From: Haloparvum alkalitolerans
GTDB taxonomy: Archaea > Halobacteriota > Halobacteria > Halobacteriales > Haloferacaceae
Direction of reading: 5' to 3'
Length of the DNA: 64,000 bases
Assembly (NCBI RefSeq): GCF_050122995.1
Contig: NZ_JBNLIA010000014.1
Coordinates: 62,001-126,000, forward strand
The notes under the pieces: generated by a model
What the model was told of the DNA's origin: nothing
Seen by the model: the letters and a program-made list of their open reading frames with translations, nothing else
Database searches by the model: none
Made by a program: the position numbers and the translations under genes
Shown: piece by piece, positions 25,628 through 33,208 of the stretch
How the letters are laid out: every line of letters starts with the position of its first letter
How positions within the stretch are numbered: position 1 is the first letter of the stretch

Positions 25628-25707
25628 GGGTCGTCCGACTCCGACCGCACCGCGGACCGACTTCCGGAACCTCCGCACTTTTCCCGCCGACCGCCGACCG
25701 GAGAGAC

Positions 25708-26319
25708 ATGTCCGCCTCCAGACGCACGGAACTCCGGTATCCCGGCGGACGGCGCGCGCTCTACGGCGCCGCCGCTTTTCTGGCCAGCTACCTCGCGTTC
25801 CTCCCGGTCGCCGCGCTGCGGTACGAGGACCTCCTCGCGAGCGCCACGGTGACCGTCGACGGCGTCAGCTACGAGGTGGCCGAGAACCTCGCCCCGGAGA
25901 GCGTCTCGACGGTCGCGGGCGCCGGTCACCTCCTGTTCAACGCGCAGTTCGTCCCCCTGTCGGTCCCGATGGATCTCGGTGTTGGCACCGCGGCCGCGAC
26001 CGTGAACCCGCTGTTGCAGGCCGGCGGCATCCATCTCCTACCGCTCCTCGTTCCGGCGGTCGCCTTCGCGGTCTCGGGGGCGCTGGCGACGCGGGGCGTC
26101 TCCACCTCCCGCCCCCTCCGCCGCGCGCGGGCGGCGGCGATGCAGTTCACCGGCGTTGCGCCGCTCGTCCTGATCGGCATCCCGCTCGTGAGCGTCGCGG
26201 CGTCGGGCGGCAACGCCGGCCCGGACTTGCTGTGGGGCATCTTCGGCGCGGGCGCGTTCTACCCCGCCGGCGCCGGCGCATTCGGCGGATTTCTGGCACA
26301 CAAGCGGGCCGGCTTCTGA
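25708..26319 (+). CDS. Haloarchaeal membrane protein, unknown function
   Basis: A 203-residue protein. A first membrane segment near residues 18-35 (GAAAFLASYLAFLPVA) is followed by an extracellular-type loop of about 60 residues with YEVAENLAPESV. Three or four more membrane segments follow (LLPLLVPAVAFAVSGALA, GVAPLVLIGIPLVSVAA, GAFYPAGAGAFGGFLA). I do not recognise a named family beyond haloarchaea-specific membrane proteins. It follows the DHH gene on the same strand and has its own short promoter interval. Confidence 0.7.
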   Translation: MSASRRTELRYPGGRRALYGAAAFLASYLAFLPVAALRYEDLLASATVTVDGVSYEVAENLAPESVSTVAGAGHLLFNAQFVPLSVPMDLGVGTAAATVNPLLQAGGIHLLPLLVPAVAFAVSGALATRGVSTSRPLRRARAAAMQFTGVAPLVLIGIPLVSVAASGGNAGPDLLWGIFGAGAFYPAGAGAFGGFLAHKRAGF

Positions 26320-26349
26320 ACTGGCGGAAAACGTCGGGGTGCCGTCAGA

Positions 26350-26718
26350 TCAGCGGTCGTAGACGGGGCTGTTCCTGCGGCTGTACTCCCGGTAAAGCGT
26401 CCGGCCGAGCAGGAGGAGGCCGCCGCCGAGCAGGATCAGGGAGACGGCGTCGCTCGGGTCACCGATCAGTCCGGTCGCGCCCCACGCGATCACGCCGACG
26501 TACAGCAGGATCCGGAAGCGCGTGGTTCGGAGTCCCTCGCGGAAGACGCCCCAGACGATCAGCGCGGCGATGTAGACGCTCACGACCGCGTCCGGGAGGG
26601 CCTCGGGGCCGAACTCGGTAACGCGGACGTACGCGGCCGCGACCGAGAGCGCGGCGAAGAAGACGACGGCGACGCGCAGCGCGGTGCCGCCGTGACGGTC
26701 GAGCAGTGTGTCGCTCAT
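26350..26718 (-). CDS. Small membrane protein, unknown function
   Basis: A 122-residue protein with four hydrophobic segments (ALRVAVVFFAALSVAAAYV, AVVSVYIAALIVWGVF, ILLYVGVIAWGATGLIG, AVSLILLGGGLLLLGR) and a basic C-terminal tail. It has no recognised domain. The ATG at 26718 starts MSDTLLDRHGG and is followed directly by the first membrane segment. It is convergent with the gene before it. Confidence 0.7.
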   Translation of the reverse strand: MSDTLLDRHGGTALRVAVVFFAALSVAAAYVRVTEFGPEALPDAVVSVYIAALIVWGVFREGLRTTRFRILLYVGVIAWGATGLIGDPSDAVSLILLGGGLLLLGRTLYREYSRRNSPVYDR

Positions 26719-26776
26719 GTGCCCCCGTCCGCGGGCCACGTATAAGGCGGCTACGCAAGCAGGCGGCACCGGCCCC

Positions 26777-27895
26777 TCAGACCCCGAAGGTCGCCCGGAG
26801 CATGTCCCGCGTTCCGGGGCCGAGTCCGACCGCGAGGACCGTCGTCAGGAGCAGCACCGTGTACCGCGGCGACTCCGTGAACATCTCGTCTTCGAACACC
26901 CAGACCACGAACGTCGCGGCCGCGAGCTTCACCAGCAGGAACGGCCACGCGGCGTCGAACAGGTCGACGATGGCCGCGTTGACGGGGTGTTTGGGGACGA
27001 GGTTCCCCGTGCCCGTCAAAAGCGGCATGTAGTCGAGGCCGACCACGTTGGCGGTGCCGTCGACAGCGTGGCCCCAGATGACGACGAAGCCGACGAAGCC
27101 GGTGCCGGCGTTGATCGACGGCTGGAACCGCTCGATCAGGGCCCACGTGACCGCCGCGGCGAGGCTCGCGCTGAGGAGGACGACCGCCGCCACCTGCGGG
27201 TAGAACTCCACGTAGCCGGTCGTCGCGGCGAGGTAGCCGAGGTAGCCCACGCTCGCGGCGAGCGCGGTCGCGCCCGACGCGAACAGGGGCTTCGCGTAGT
27301 CGTCGATGGCGCCCCGTCGTTCCAGCGTGACCGCGGCGACGACGCACGCGACGGTGAACGCGAAGACGGTGAAGTAGATGAAGGGGCTGATGATCAGCGC
27401 GCTGTACGGGAAGGCGATCAGGGGCTCGGCGCCCGCGCGCGTCGCGGCGACGCCCGCGTCCTCGACCGTGCGGAGCGCGCCGCCGAACAGCATGAACGGG
27501 AACAGCGCGTAGAAGAACCGCTTCTCGCCGCCGATCTCCAGCCGGTCGAGGAGGAGGACGACGCCCGCGAGCGCGACCAGCAGGGTGACGACGTAGCCGA
27601 CCTCGGAGACGAGCGTGTAACCCGGGTACGCCGTCACCGCGCCCGCGGCCTCGGCCTCGGCACAGCCCGCCGACCCGAGCAGGTCGACGGTGCCGTCCGG
27701 TCGCCGAACTGCACACGAGGCGCCCTCGCCGTCAGCGACGACGGGGCCCCAGAAGTACTGCCAGAGGAAACGGTCGTACACGAGCCGCGGCAGCGCGAGC
27801 GACCCGGCGACGAGCGCCGCGACCGTCGCGAGAACGCCGCCGAGCCACGCCCGCGCGGGCGACACGCCGAACCGCCGCTCGACCCAGCTACTCAT
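26777..27895 (-). CDS. DUF63 family membrane protein
   Basis: A 372-residue polytopic membrane protein. The start ERRFGVSPARAWL, the block FLWQYFWGPVVAD, and the conserved YPGYTLVSEVGYVVTLL and FGGALRTVEDAG are hallmarks of DUF63, an archaeal family with about eight membrane segments and no assigned function. The length is normal. The ATG at 27895 begins MSSWVERR; upstream in-frame codons overlap the next gene and are not coding-like. It follows the Lrp gene on the same strand, separated by about 77 bp. Confidence 0.85.
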   Translation of the reverse strand: MSSWVERRFGVSPARAWLGGVLATVAALVAGSLALPRLVYDRFLWQYFWGPVVADGEGASCAVRRPDGTVDLLGSAGCAEAEAAGAVTAYPGYTLVSEVGYVVTLLVALAGVVLLLDRLEIGGEKRFFYALFPFMLFGGALRTVEDAGVAATRAGAEPLIAFPYSALIISPFIYFTVFAFTVACVVAAVTLERRGAIDDYAKPLFASGATALAASVGYLGYLAATTGYVEFYPQVAAVVLLSASLAAAVTWALIERFQPSINAGTGFVGFVVIWGHAVDGTANVVGLDYMPLLTGTGNLVPKHPVNAAIVDLFDAAWPFLLVKLAAATFVVWVFEDEMFTESPRYTVLLLTTVLAVGLGPGTRDMLRATFGV

Positions 27896-27972
27896 ACCCT
27901 TGCGTGGGGCCACGCCCGAGTTGAGGGTTCCGGTCCAGTCGCCCGCGTCGCCCGGGAGCGATCCCGTGGGCC

Positions 27973-28422
27973 TCAGATCGGGAGCGCGTCCGACTCGTAG
28001 TCCGTCCCGAGAATGATCATCGTCTGCGAGCGCGAGAAACCGTCCATGTTGGCGACGCGCTCGAACATGAGCTCGCGGAGTTCCTCCGTGTCGGGGGCGA
28101 CGACCCGAAGCATCACGTCCCACTCCCCCGTCGTGAGGTGGATCTCTTGTACCTCCTCGATGTCGCGCAGTTTCACCAGGGCGTCCTCCTCGCGCCCCTG
28201 CTCGACGCGGAGCCCCACGAGCGCGGACACGCCGTAGCCGACCGCCTTGGCGTTCACCTTCGCGTGGTACCCCTCGATGACCCCGGCCTCCTCCATCCGG
28301 CCGACACGGTCGTGGACGGTCGCGCTCGACATGTCGATCCGCCGCGCGATCTCGGAGAATGGAGTGCGAGCGTCCTCCTGTAAGATCCGCAGGATCGCCC
28401 TGTCCGTGTCGTCGAGTTCCAT
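27973..28422 (-). CDS. Lrp/AsnC-family transcriptional regulator
   Basis: A 149-residue regulator. Residues 1-60 form the winged helix-turn-helix (LDDTDRAILRILQEDARTPF, then RIDMSSATVHDRVGRMEEAG). Residues 65-149 form the RAM effector-binding domain (GEWDVMLRVVAPD) that also drives oligomerisation. These proteins control amino-acid or central-metabolism genes in response to small ligands. The target is unknown. The methionine synthase pair lies 0.7 kb upstream, which makes an amino-acid role possible but unproven. Confidence 0.9.
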   Translation of the reverse strand: MELDDTDRAILRILQEDARTPFSEIARRIDMSSATVHDRVGRMEEAGVIEGYHAKVNAKAVGYGVSALVGLRVEQGREEDALVKLRDIEEVQEIHLTTGEWDVMLRVVAPDTEELRELMFERVANMDGFSRSQTMIILGTDYESDALPI

Positions 28423-28519
28423 ACCGCAGACTCGGCGGGCAGCGACTTTGAACTTGCGAATGGGTCAGAAACGGGTCGGTGGTCAGTCGGCGGTTCTCCG
28501 CGTCAGCGGTGGCCCTCAG

Positions 28520-29036
28520 TCAGTCCGCAGTCGTCACCTCCTCTTCGGAGCCGTCGGCTGGCGGTTCCGTGCCGCATTTCTCGACCCGCAGCGGCTGGCG
28601 GCCGGCGAGCCGACAGTCGAACGCCGGGTGTTCGAGGAAGTGGCGCACGACCAGGTGGCGGCGGCCGCCGGTCAGCCCCGTGCGCTCGACTTCCTCGGCG
28701 CCGAACCGGCCGGGGAGGCGCTCGTAGAGCCGCTCCACGGCCGCGAACCCGTCGAACACCTTCTCGTGGCCCGCGGAGTCGGCGTGTCTCCGGGCCACGG
28801 CGTAGCTCCCGTCCTCGCGGTGTTCGCCCGCCGTGTAGAGGAACTCGCGGCGCTCGGTCAGCGCCTCGTCCAGTCGGTCGCGGAGCCGCCGCGCGTCGGC
28901 GCGGTCCAGCCGGTAGGCGTCGCCGTCGTCGGGCTCCAGAAGCAGTGCGTCCGCGTCGGTCGGGTCAGTTCGAACCGCGAATTTCTCGACCAGCCGGGGC
29001 GTCCCGACTTCGAGTATCCTCGGATGGATGTGTCAT
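28520..29036 (-). pseudogene. Conserved haloarchaeal gene with 4-bp duplication frameshift near its start
   Basis: A clear coding frame runs on the minus strand to a stop at 28520 (segments EKFAVRTDPTDADALLLEP, FLYTAGEHREDGSYAVARR, TGLTGGRRHLVVRHFLEHP). It has no start codon before its first stop upstream. The only well-placed ATG, at 29034-29036, is in another frame and leads to a stop after 23 codons. The sequence between contains ATCCATCC (plus-strand GGATGGAT, 29022-29029). Removing one ATCC joins the ATG to the coding frame (MTHPRILEVGTPRLVEK...) for 170 residues. A TATA box at the correct distance supports the ATG. An internal GTG at 28798 would give a 92-residue remnant. Function unknown. 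Confidence 0.65.
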
Positions 29037-29061
29037 CTCGGACGACCGTTCCCGCCGACCG

Positions 29062-29070
29062 CACTTAAGC
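29062..29070 (-). promoter_or_regulatory. TATA box of the frameshifted gene
   Basis: GCTTAAGTG on the minus strand lies about 30 bp upstream of the ATG at 29036, showing that the promoter is still intact. Confidence 0.5.
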
Positions 29071-29125
29071 GGTGAGGGTTCCGCAGATCCCCCGTGACAC
29101 TCCCGAGGGGCGGCACCCGCCGCGC

Positions 29126-30199
29126 TCAGTAACCCGCGAGCGGGTCGTCGAGGTCGATCTCGCCGGCGTCGATCTCGGCCTCGACCTCGCGGACGGCGGT
29201 GACCATGTTCTCCGTCTTGCCGTACGCGATCTCTCGGGGCAGGAGCTTCAGCCCGCAGTCCGGGGAGATCGTGAGCTTCTCCGGCGGCACGACGCGGAGC
29301 CCCTGCAGGATGTTCTCCTTGATCTCCGCGACCGGCTCGACCTCCGCGGTGTGGGCGTCGACGACGCCGAGCGCGAGGTCCGGTTCGAACTCGGGCTCCT
29401 CGAAGACGGGGATCTGCTCGTAGTCGCCGTTGCAGAGCTCCACGTCGAACTCGTCGATGGGGTAGTCGTTCAGTTCGGGGTAGATCCGCGAGTAGTCCCC
29501 GTAACAGACGTGGAGCCCGATGCGAACGTCGTCGGGAATGCCCGAGACGATGCGTTCGAGCGCCTCGCCGACGATGGCGTGGTCCTCCGGCGTCGTCGCC
29601 AGCGCCGGCTCGTCGATCTGGATGTAGCGGGCGCCCGCCTCGACCAATTTCTCGACCTCCTCGTTGACGAGGTCCGCGAGGTCGTAGACGAGCTCCTCGG
29701 TGGAGGGGTACGCCTCGTTGAACGCCCAGTAGCCGAGCGTGTACGGGCCCGTGATGGGGACTTTGACGGGACGCTGGGCCACGTTCGAGGTGAACTCGAA
29801 CTCGTCGACCAGCCACGGCTCGTCGTAGGTGACCTCCTCGACGACGGAGGGCTTGTCGAAGTAGTTGTGGCCCCACACCTTCACCGGGCCGTTGAACTCG
29901 TAGCCGTCGATGCGGTGGGCGAAGAACTCCACCATCTCGTTGCGGCGCATCTCGCCGTCGACGACCGTGTCGAGGCCGGCGCGCTCGTGCTCGTGCGTGA
30001 TGAGCCGGCAGGCGTCGTCGTGGGCCTCCTCCAGGTCCGCGGCGTCGAACTTCGACTCGTCGTCCTCGACGAGTTCGTCGGCCCGGTTGAGCCACTTGGG
30101 CTTCGGGTAGGAGCCGACGACCGTCGTCAGCAGGAACGAGTCGTTCGGGTGGTCGTTCGGGCGGAACTGCGTGCGGTTCGCGTCGGGATTTCTGACCAT
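29126..30199 (-). CDS. metE: Methionine synthase, cobalamin-independent (MetE catalytic half)
   Basis: A 357-residue protein equivalent to the C-terminal barrel of MetE, which transfers a methyl group to homocysteine. The zinc-site ligands are present: GLHVCYGDYS supplies His and Cys, VELCNGD supplies Glu, and ISPDCGLKLLP supplies the last Cys. The N terminus has TTVVGSYPKPKWL, the family opening motif. Archaeal MetE is this short, catalytic form and probably uses a simple methyl donor (methylated folate or corrinoid protein). The start shares one base with the upstream gene stop, so both are one operon. Confidence 0.93.
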   Translation of the reverse strand: MVRNPDANRTQFRPNDHPNDSFLLTTVVGSYPKPKWLNRADELVEDDESKFDAADLEEAHDDACRLITHEHERAGLDTVVDGEMRRNEMVEFFAHRIDGYEFNGPVKVWGHNYFDKPSVVEEVTYDEPWLVDEFEFTSNVAQRPVKVPITGPYTLGYWAFNEAYPSTEELVYDLADLVNEEVEKLVEAGARYIQIDEPALATTPEDHAIVGEALERIVSGIPDDVRIGLHVCYGDYSRIYPELNDYPIDEFDVELCNGDYEQIPVFEEPEFEPDLALGVVDAHTAEVEPVAEIKENILQGLRVVPPEKLTISPDCGLKLLPREIAYGKTENMVTAVREVEAEIDAGEIDLDDPLAGY

Positions 30200-31197
30200 T
30201 ACTCGAGCACCTCCGTGGCGGCGGCGAGCGCCTCGATCTTCGCCTTGTACTTGTTCTCCGGCAGGTAGAACAGCTCCGTGTTCGAGGTGAGGTACGTCGT
30301 CTCGAACCCGGAGACGGGCACCTGCGACTCGAACCATTCGACGCGCTCGGCGACCGTCTCGGGGTCCTCGACGAGCGTGTTCTGTCCGTCGACCAGCCCG
30401 AGCGCGACCGACTCGGTCGTGCCGTACTCCTGGACGTTGTAGACCGTGTCCTCGCGGTCGCCCGCCACGAGGTCGAGGCCGAGCGCGTCCACGTCGGCGT
30501 CCATCAGGTGCGCGTACGTCTTCTCGTCGAGCGCGCCCCAGTAGGTGTGGACGACGACCTCCGCGTCGGTCGCGGCCGCGACCGCGTCGATCGCCTCGCT
30601 GGCGGCGGCGTCGAGGCCGTCTTCGGGCGGGTTCTCGACGAGCGACGGCTCCAGCAGGAACAGCGTCTCGTGGTCGGGGAGCGCCTCCACCTCGCCGGCG
30701 AGGAACTCCGCGACCGCCGCGAGGAACGTCTCCGCGTCGCCGTACTGCTCGTCGGTCGCCAGATCCGCGAGCGAGTACGGGCCGGGGAGGGTCGCCTGCA
30801 GCGGCGCCTCGCCGCCGAGCACGTCCGCGGCGGCCTCCAGTTCGCCCGCGACGTCGCCCGAGAAGGAGAGCTCCTCGGTTACCCGGGGGTCGCGGTAGAA
30901 GTTGTTGTTGTCGTAGTAGCGCACGATGCCGCCGGTCTCCACCGCGTCGGAGACGGTCAGCGGGTGCGCGATCATGTCGTCCCAGCGGCCCTGCCCCTCG
31001 ACGACGCGGTCGAGGCCGGCGTCGAGCTGATCGGCGACGAATTCGGCGCGGACCTCGTCGTACGCGGCGACGACGTCCTCGCCCTCGTCGCCGCTCAGGA
31101 GGTCGCCCTTCTGGTGGCCCTTCAGGTCGGAGAGTCTCTCTTTCGCCCAGTCCGGGAGCGGGAACAGCCCCGGCGTGGTCGCGACGCGTTGAGTCAT
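30199..31197 (-). CDS. MetE-like protein without zinc ligands (N-terminal-half homologue)
   Basis: A 332-residue barrel protein similar to methionine synthase. It has the opening TPGLFPLPDWAKERLSDLKG and the block GRWDDMIAHPL, but the zinc ligands of MetE are missing: the HxC motif reads HTYWGALDEK, and the Glu and last Cys positions are GLDLVAGD and DGQNTLVE. It probably acts as the non-catalytic partner, as the N-terminal half of bacterial MetE does, for methyl-donor binding. It is the first gene of the operon and is followed, with stop/start overlap, by the zinc-containing half. Confidence 0.85.
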   Translation of the reverse strand: MTQRVATTPGLFPLPDWAKERLSDLKGHQKGDLLSGDEGEDVVAAYDEVRAEFVADQLDAGLDRVVEGQGRWDDMIAHPLTVSDAVETGGIVRYYDNNNFYRDPRVTEELSFSGDVAGELEAAADVLGGEAPLQATLPGPYSLADLATDEQYGDAETFLAAVAEFLAGEVEALPDHETLFLLEPSLVENPPEDGLDAAASEAIDAVAAATDAEVVVHTYWGALDEKTYAHLMDADVDALGLDLVAGDREDTVYNVQEYGTTESVALGLVDGQNTLVEDPETVAERVEWFESQVPVSGFETTYLTSNTELFYLPENKYKAKIEALAAATEVLE

Positions 31198-31222
31198 CGG
31201 ACGGACCTTCGATATGCCGTAG

Positions 31223-31231
31223 TTTAATATT
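31223..31231 (-). promoter_or_regulatory. TATA box of the methionine synthase operon
   Basis: AATATTAAA on the minus strand lies about 30 bp upstream of the start at 31197. Confidence 0.65.
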
Positions 31232-31346
31232 TGCGAAGCCGTCTAATGTCTGTTGGTAATCCCTCACGGGCGGCGCCCTCCCGAGACGGCCCTCTCACGG
31301 GCCGCGACCGCGAAACGTTAACGGGGCCGCCCGCGAACCCGGACGC

Positions 31347-32249
31347 ATGACCGTCGTCTCGCTGTTCCCGTCCGCGACCGAGGTGGCCGCGGAACTCGGG
31401 GCCACGCCCGCGGCCGTCTCCCACCAGTGCGACCACCCGCCCGAGGTCGCGGACCGCCCGACGCTCACGGGCCTCGTTCGGGAACTCGACCGCGACCCCG
31501 CCGAGGTGGACCGCATCGCCGCCTTCGACGACACGTATTACCTCGACGGCGAGACGCTCGCCGCGGCCGACCCCGACGCGGTGCTCACGCAGGGCGTCTG
31601 CGCGGTCTGCGCGCTCGACGCCGGCCTCGCCCGCGAGGCGGTCGAGCGGCTGGACCTCGACTGCGAGGTGCTGGACGTCCACGCCGACGACCTCGGCGAC
31701 GTGCTCGACAACGTGGCGCGCATCGGGCGCGCGGTGGGCCGGGAGGCGGCCGCCCGCGACCTCCGCGCCGACCTCGACGCGCGGATCGACCGCGTGCGCG
31801 AGGCGGTCGCGGACGTGCCCGACCGCGAGCGTCCGCGCGTCGCCGCCTTCGACTGGACCGACCCGCTTCGACACGGCGGGCTGTGGGTCCCGGAACTCGT
31901 GGAGACCGCTGGCGGCGAGGCCGGCCTCGCCGAGGCCGGCCGGCGCTCGGAGACACTCGACTGGGCCGACGTGCGCGCGTACGACCCGAAGGTCGTCGTC
32001 GTCGCGCCTTGCGGCTACGACCGCGCGGGCGCCGAGCGTGCGGTCGAAGACCTCCGCGCCCGCGAGGGGTTCTCGGACCTCGCCGCCGCGCGCGAGGGAC
32101 GCGTCTACGCGATGGACGGCACCGCCTACATGAACAGACACAGCCACCGCGTCGTCGACACGCTGGAGGCGCTGGCCGCGACGATCCACCCCGAGCGCGT
32201 CGACCGCGAGGACGACCGCGTGGCGCGCGTCGGGACGCGGCCGGCGTAA
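31347..32249 (+). CDS. BtuF-like cobalamin-binding protein, no signal peptide
   Basis: A 300-residue protein with the fold of periplasmic cobalamin/iron-siderophore-binding proteins. VVSLFPSATEVAAELG opens the first domain, GVCAVCALD follows, and SETLDWADVRAYDPKVVVVA is in the second. There is no signal peptide or lipobox; the first residues are the conserved core strand. It therefore appears cytoplasmic, unlike the classical ABC receptor. It may act on cobalamin or haem-like ligands inside the cell or be an orphan paralogue. It stands close to a TATA-like element and has no permease or ATPase neighbour. Confidence 0.8.
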   Translation: MTVVSLFPSATEVAAELGATPAAVSHQCDHPPEVADRPTLTGLVRELDRDPAEVDRIAAFDDTYYLDGETLAAADPDAVLTQGVCAVCALDAGLAREAVERLDLDCEVLDVHADDLGDVLDNVARIGRAVGREAAARDLRADLDARIDRVREAVADVPDRERPRVAAFDWTDPLRHGGLWVPELVETAGGEAGLAEAGRRSETLDWADVRAYDPKVVVVAPCGYDRAGAERAVEDLRAREGFSDLAAAREGRVYAMDGTAYMNRHSHRVVDTLEALAATIHPERVDREDDRVARVGTRPA

Positions 32250-32255
32250 GTCGCG

Positions 32256-32283
32256 TTTCTGTCGGCGGGGCTTCTGTCGGGGG
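32256..32283. repeat. Duplicated 14-bp element with TTCTGTCGG core
   Basis: TTTCTGTCGGCGGG at 32256-32269 is followed by GCTTCTGTCGGGGG at 32270-32283, just after the BtuF-like gene stop. The core TTCTGTCGG is also the core of the 26-bp array at 22435-22616. Confidence 0.55.
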
Positions 32284-32310
32284 CGGCGAGGAGACGGAAT
32301 CTCGGGCGCG

Positions 32311-33063
32311 TCAGAACCCGCCGTAGCGCAGGTAGACCATGTCGAGGATCAGGAGCAGCTGCACGAGCCCCTGGACGCCGCCGAGCTTGGCGTTCTGTCG
32401 GCCGACCGCGGCGATGACGGAGGCGTCGGGCTCCGGCGAGGTCATCTCCGCGTACATCCGGAGTTCGCCGGGCAGGAGGAAGCCGAACCCCTGCACGGAC
32501 AGCACCGTCACGAGCGCGAGCGCGACCATGATCGCGGGCGTCGTCGCCTGCAGGTCCCCCACGGTCGTCGCGACCCAGGCCAGCGAGCCGACCGTCACCA
32601 GCGCGAACGGGACCTGCCACCGCCGGTCGCCCCACGCGTCCAGCCGCCAGCCGAGCAGCAGCAGGATGGGCACGAGGTTCGCGGCCGTGAACAGCGCCAG
32701 CCACGGCTCCGCGTTCGGGAACAGGTTCAGCCGGAGCGCGAGCGTGATGCCGCCCGCGATGGTCGTCACCGCCAGCGCCGGCAGCAGGAACGCCGTCTTG
32801 GGCGTGAGCCGCTGGAACACCGCGGCGCTCGTCTCGTCGTCGAGCCCGCCCACGACCGGTCCGAGCACCGCGCCGATGAACAGGTCGAAGCCCGTCCAGA
32901 GCACCCCCGCCATGACGTGCACGTACGTGTGCGCCTGCAGCGACGCGACCGTCAGCGCGTAGCCGAGCGCCGCCAGCGGCACGGCCACCGCCGCGACCGC
33001 GAACGCCGGATTCGCTCGATCGGCCATCCCACCAACCGTACCGCGAACCGTCCGCGTGGACAT
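32311..33063 (-). CDS. Polytopic membrane protein, unknown function
   Basis: A 250-residue protein with about six membrane segments (AVAAVAVPLAALGYALTVA, HVMAGVLWTGFDLFIGAVLG, and others) and conserved histidine residues in QAHTYVHVMAGV. Such a histidine-bearing start resembles the CopD or DUF2214-type copper or haem membrane proteins, but the match is weak. The ATG at 33063 is favoured because a TATA element (CTTTAAT on the minus strand, 33091-33097) is about 31 bp upstream. An internal ATG (MADRANPAF) at 33027 is a possible alternative. Confidence 0.7.
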   Translation of the reverse strand: MSTRTVRGTVGGMADRANPAFAVAAVAVPLAALGYALTVASLQAHTYVHVMAGVLWTGFDLFIGAVLGPVVGGLDDETSAAVFQRLTPKTAFLLPALAVTTIAGGITLALRLNLFPNAEPWLALFTAANLVPILLLLGWRLDAWGDRRWQVPFALVTVGSLAWVATTVGDLQATTPAIMVALALVTVLSVQGFGFLLPGELRMYAEMTSPEPDASVIAAVGRQNAKLGGVQGLVQLLLILDMVYLRYGGF

Positions 33064-33208
33064 GTCTGTCCGCTAACTCGTGGAGAGGGGATTAAAGATG
33101 GGGCTTCCGGCAGCACGTCCCGCGGACCGCCCGCCACCGGTGGCACGTATTTGCCGCCGCGAACGATGCAGGGAAACAGTGAAGAGTGCGACCCGAGTCG
33201 GGACGGAT

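Noticed and set aside
23432..25678. Long minus-strand open frame opposite the DHH-like gene
   Set aside because: Its composition (leucine, valine, arginine and glycine repeats) is the typical shadow of an acidic haloarchaeal gene; no motif supports it.
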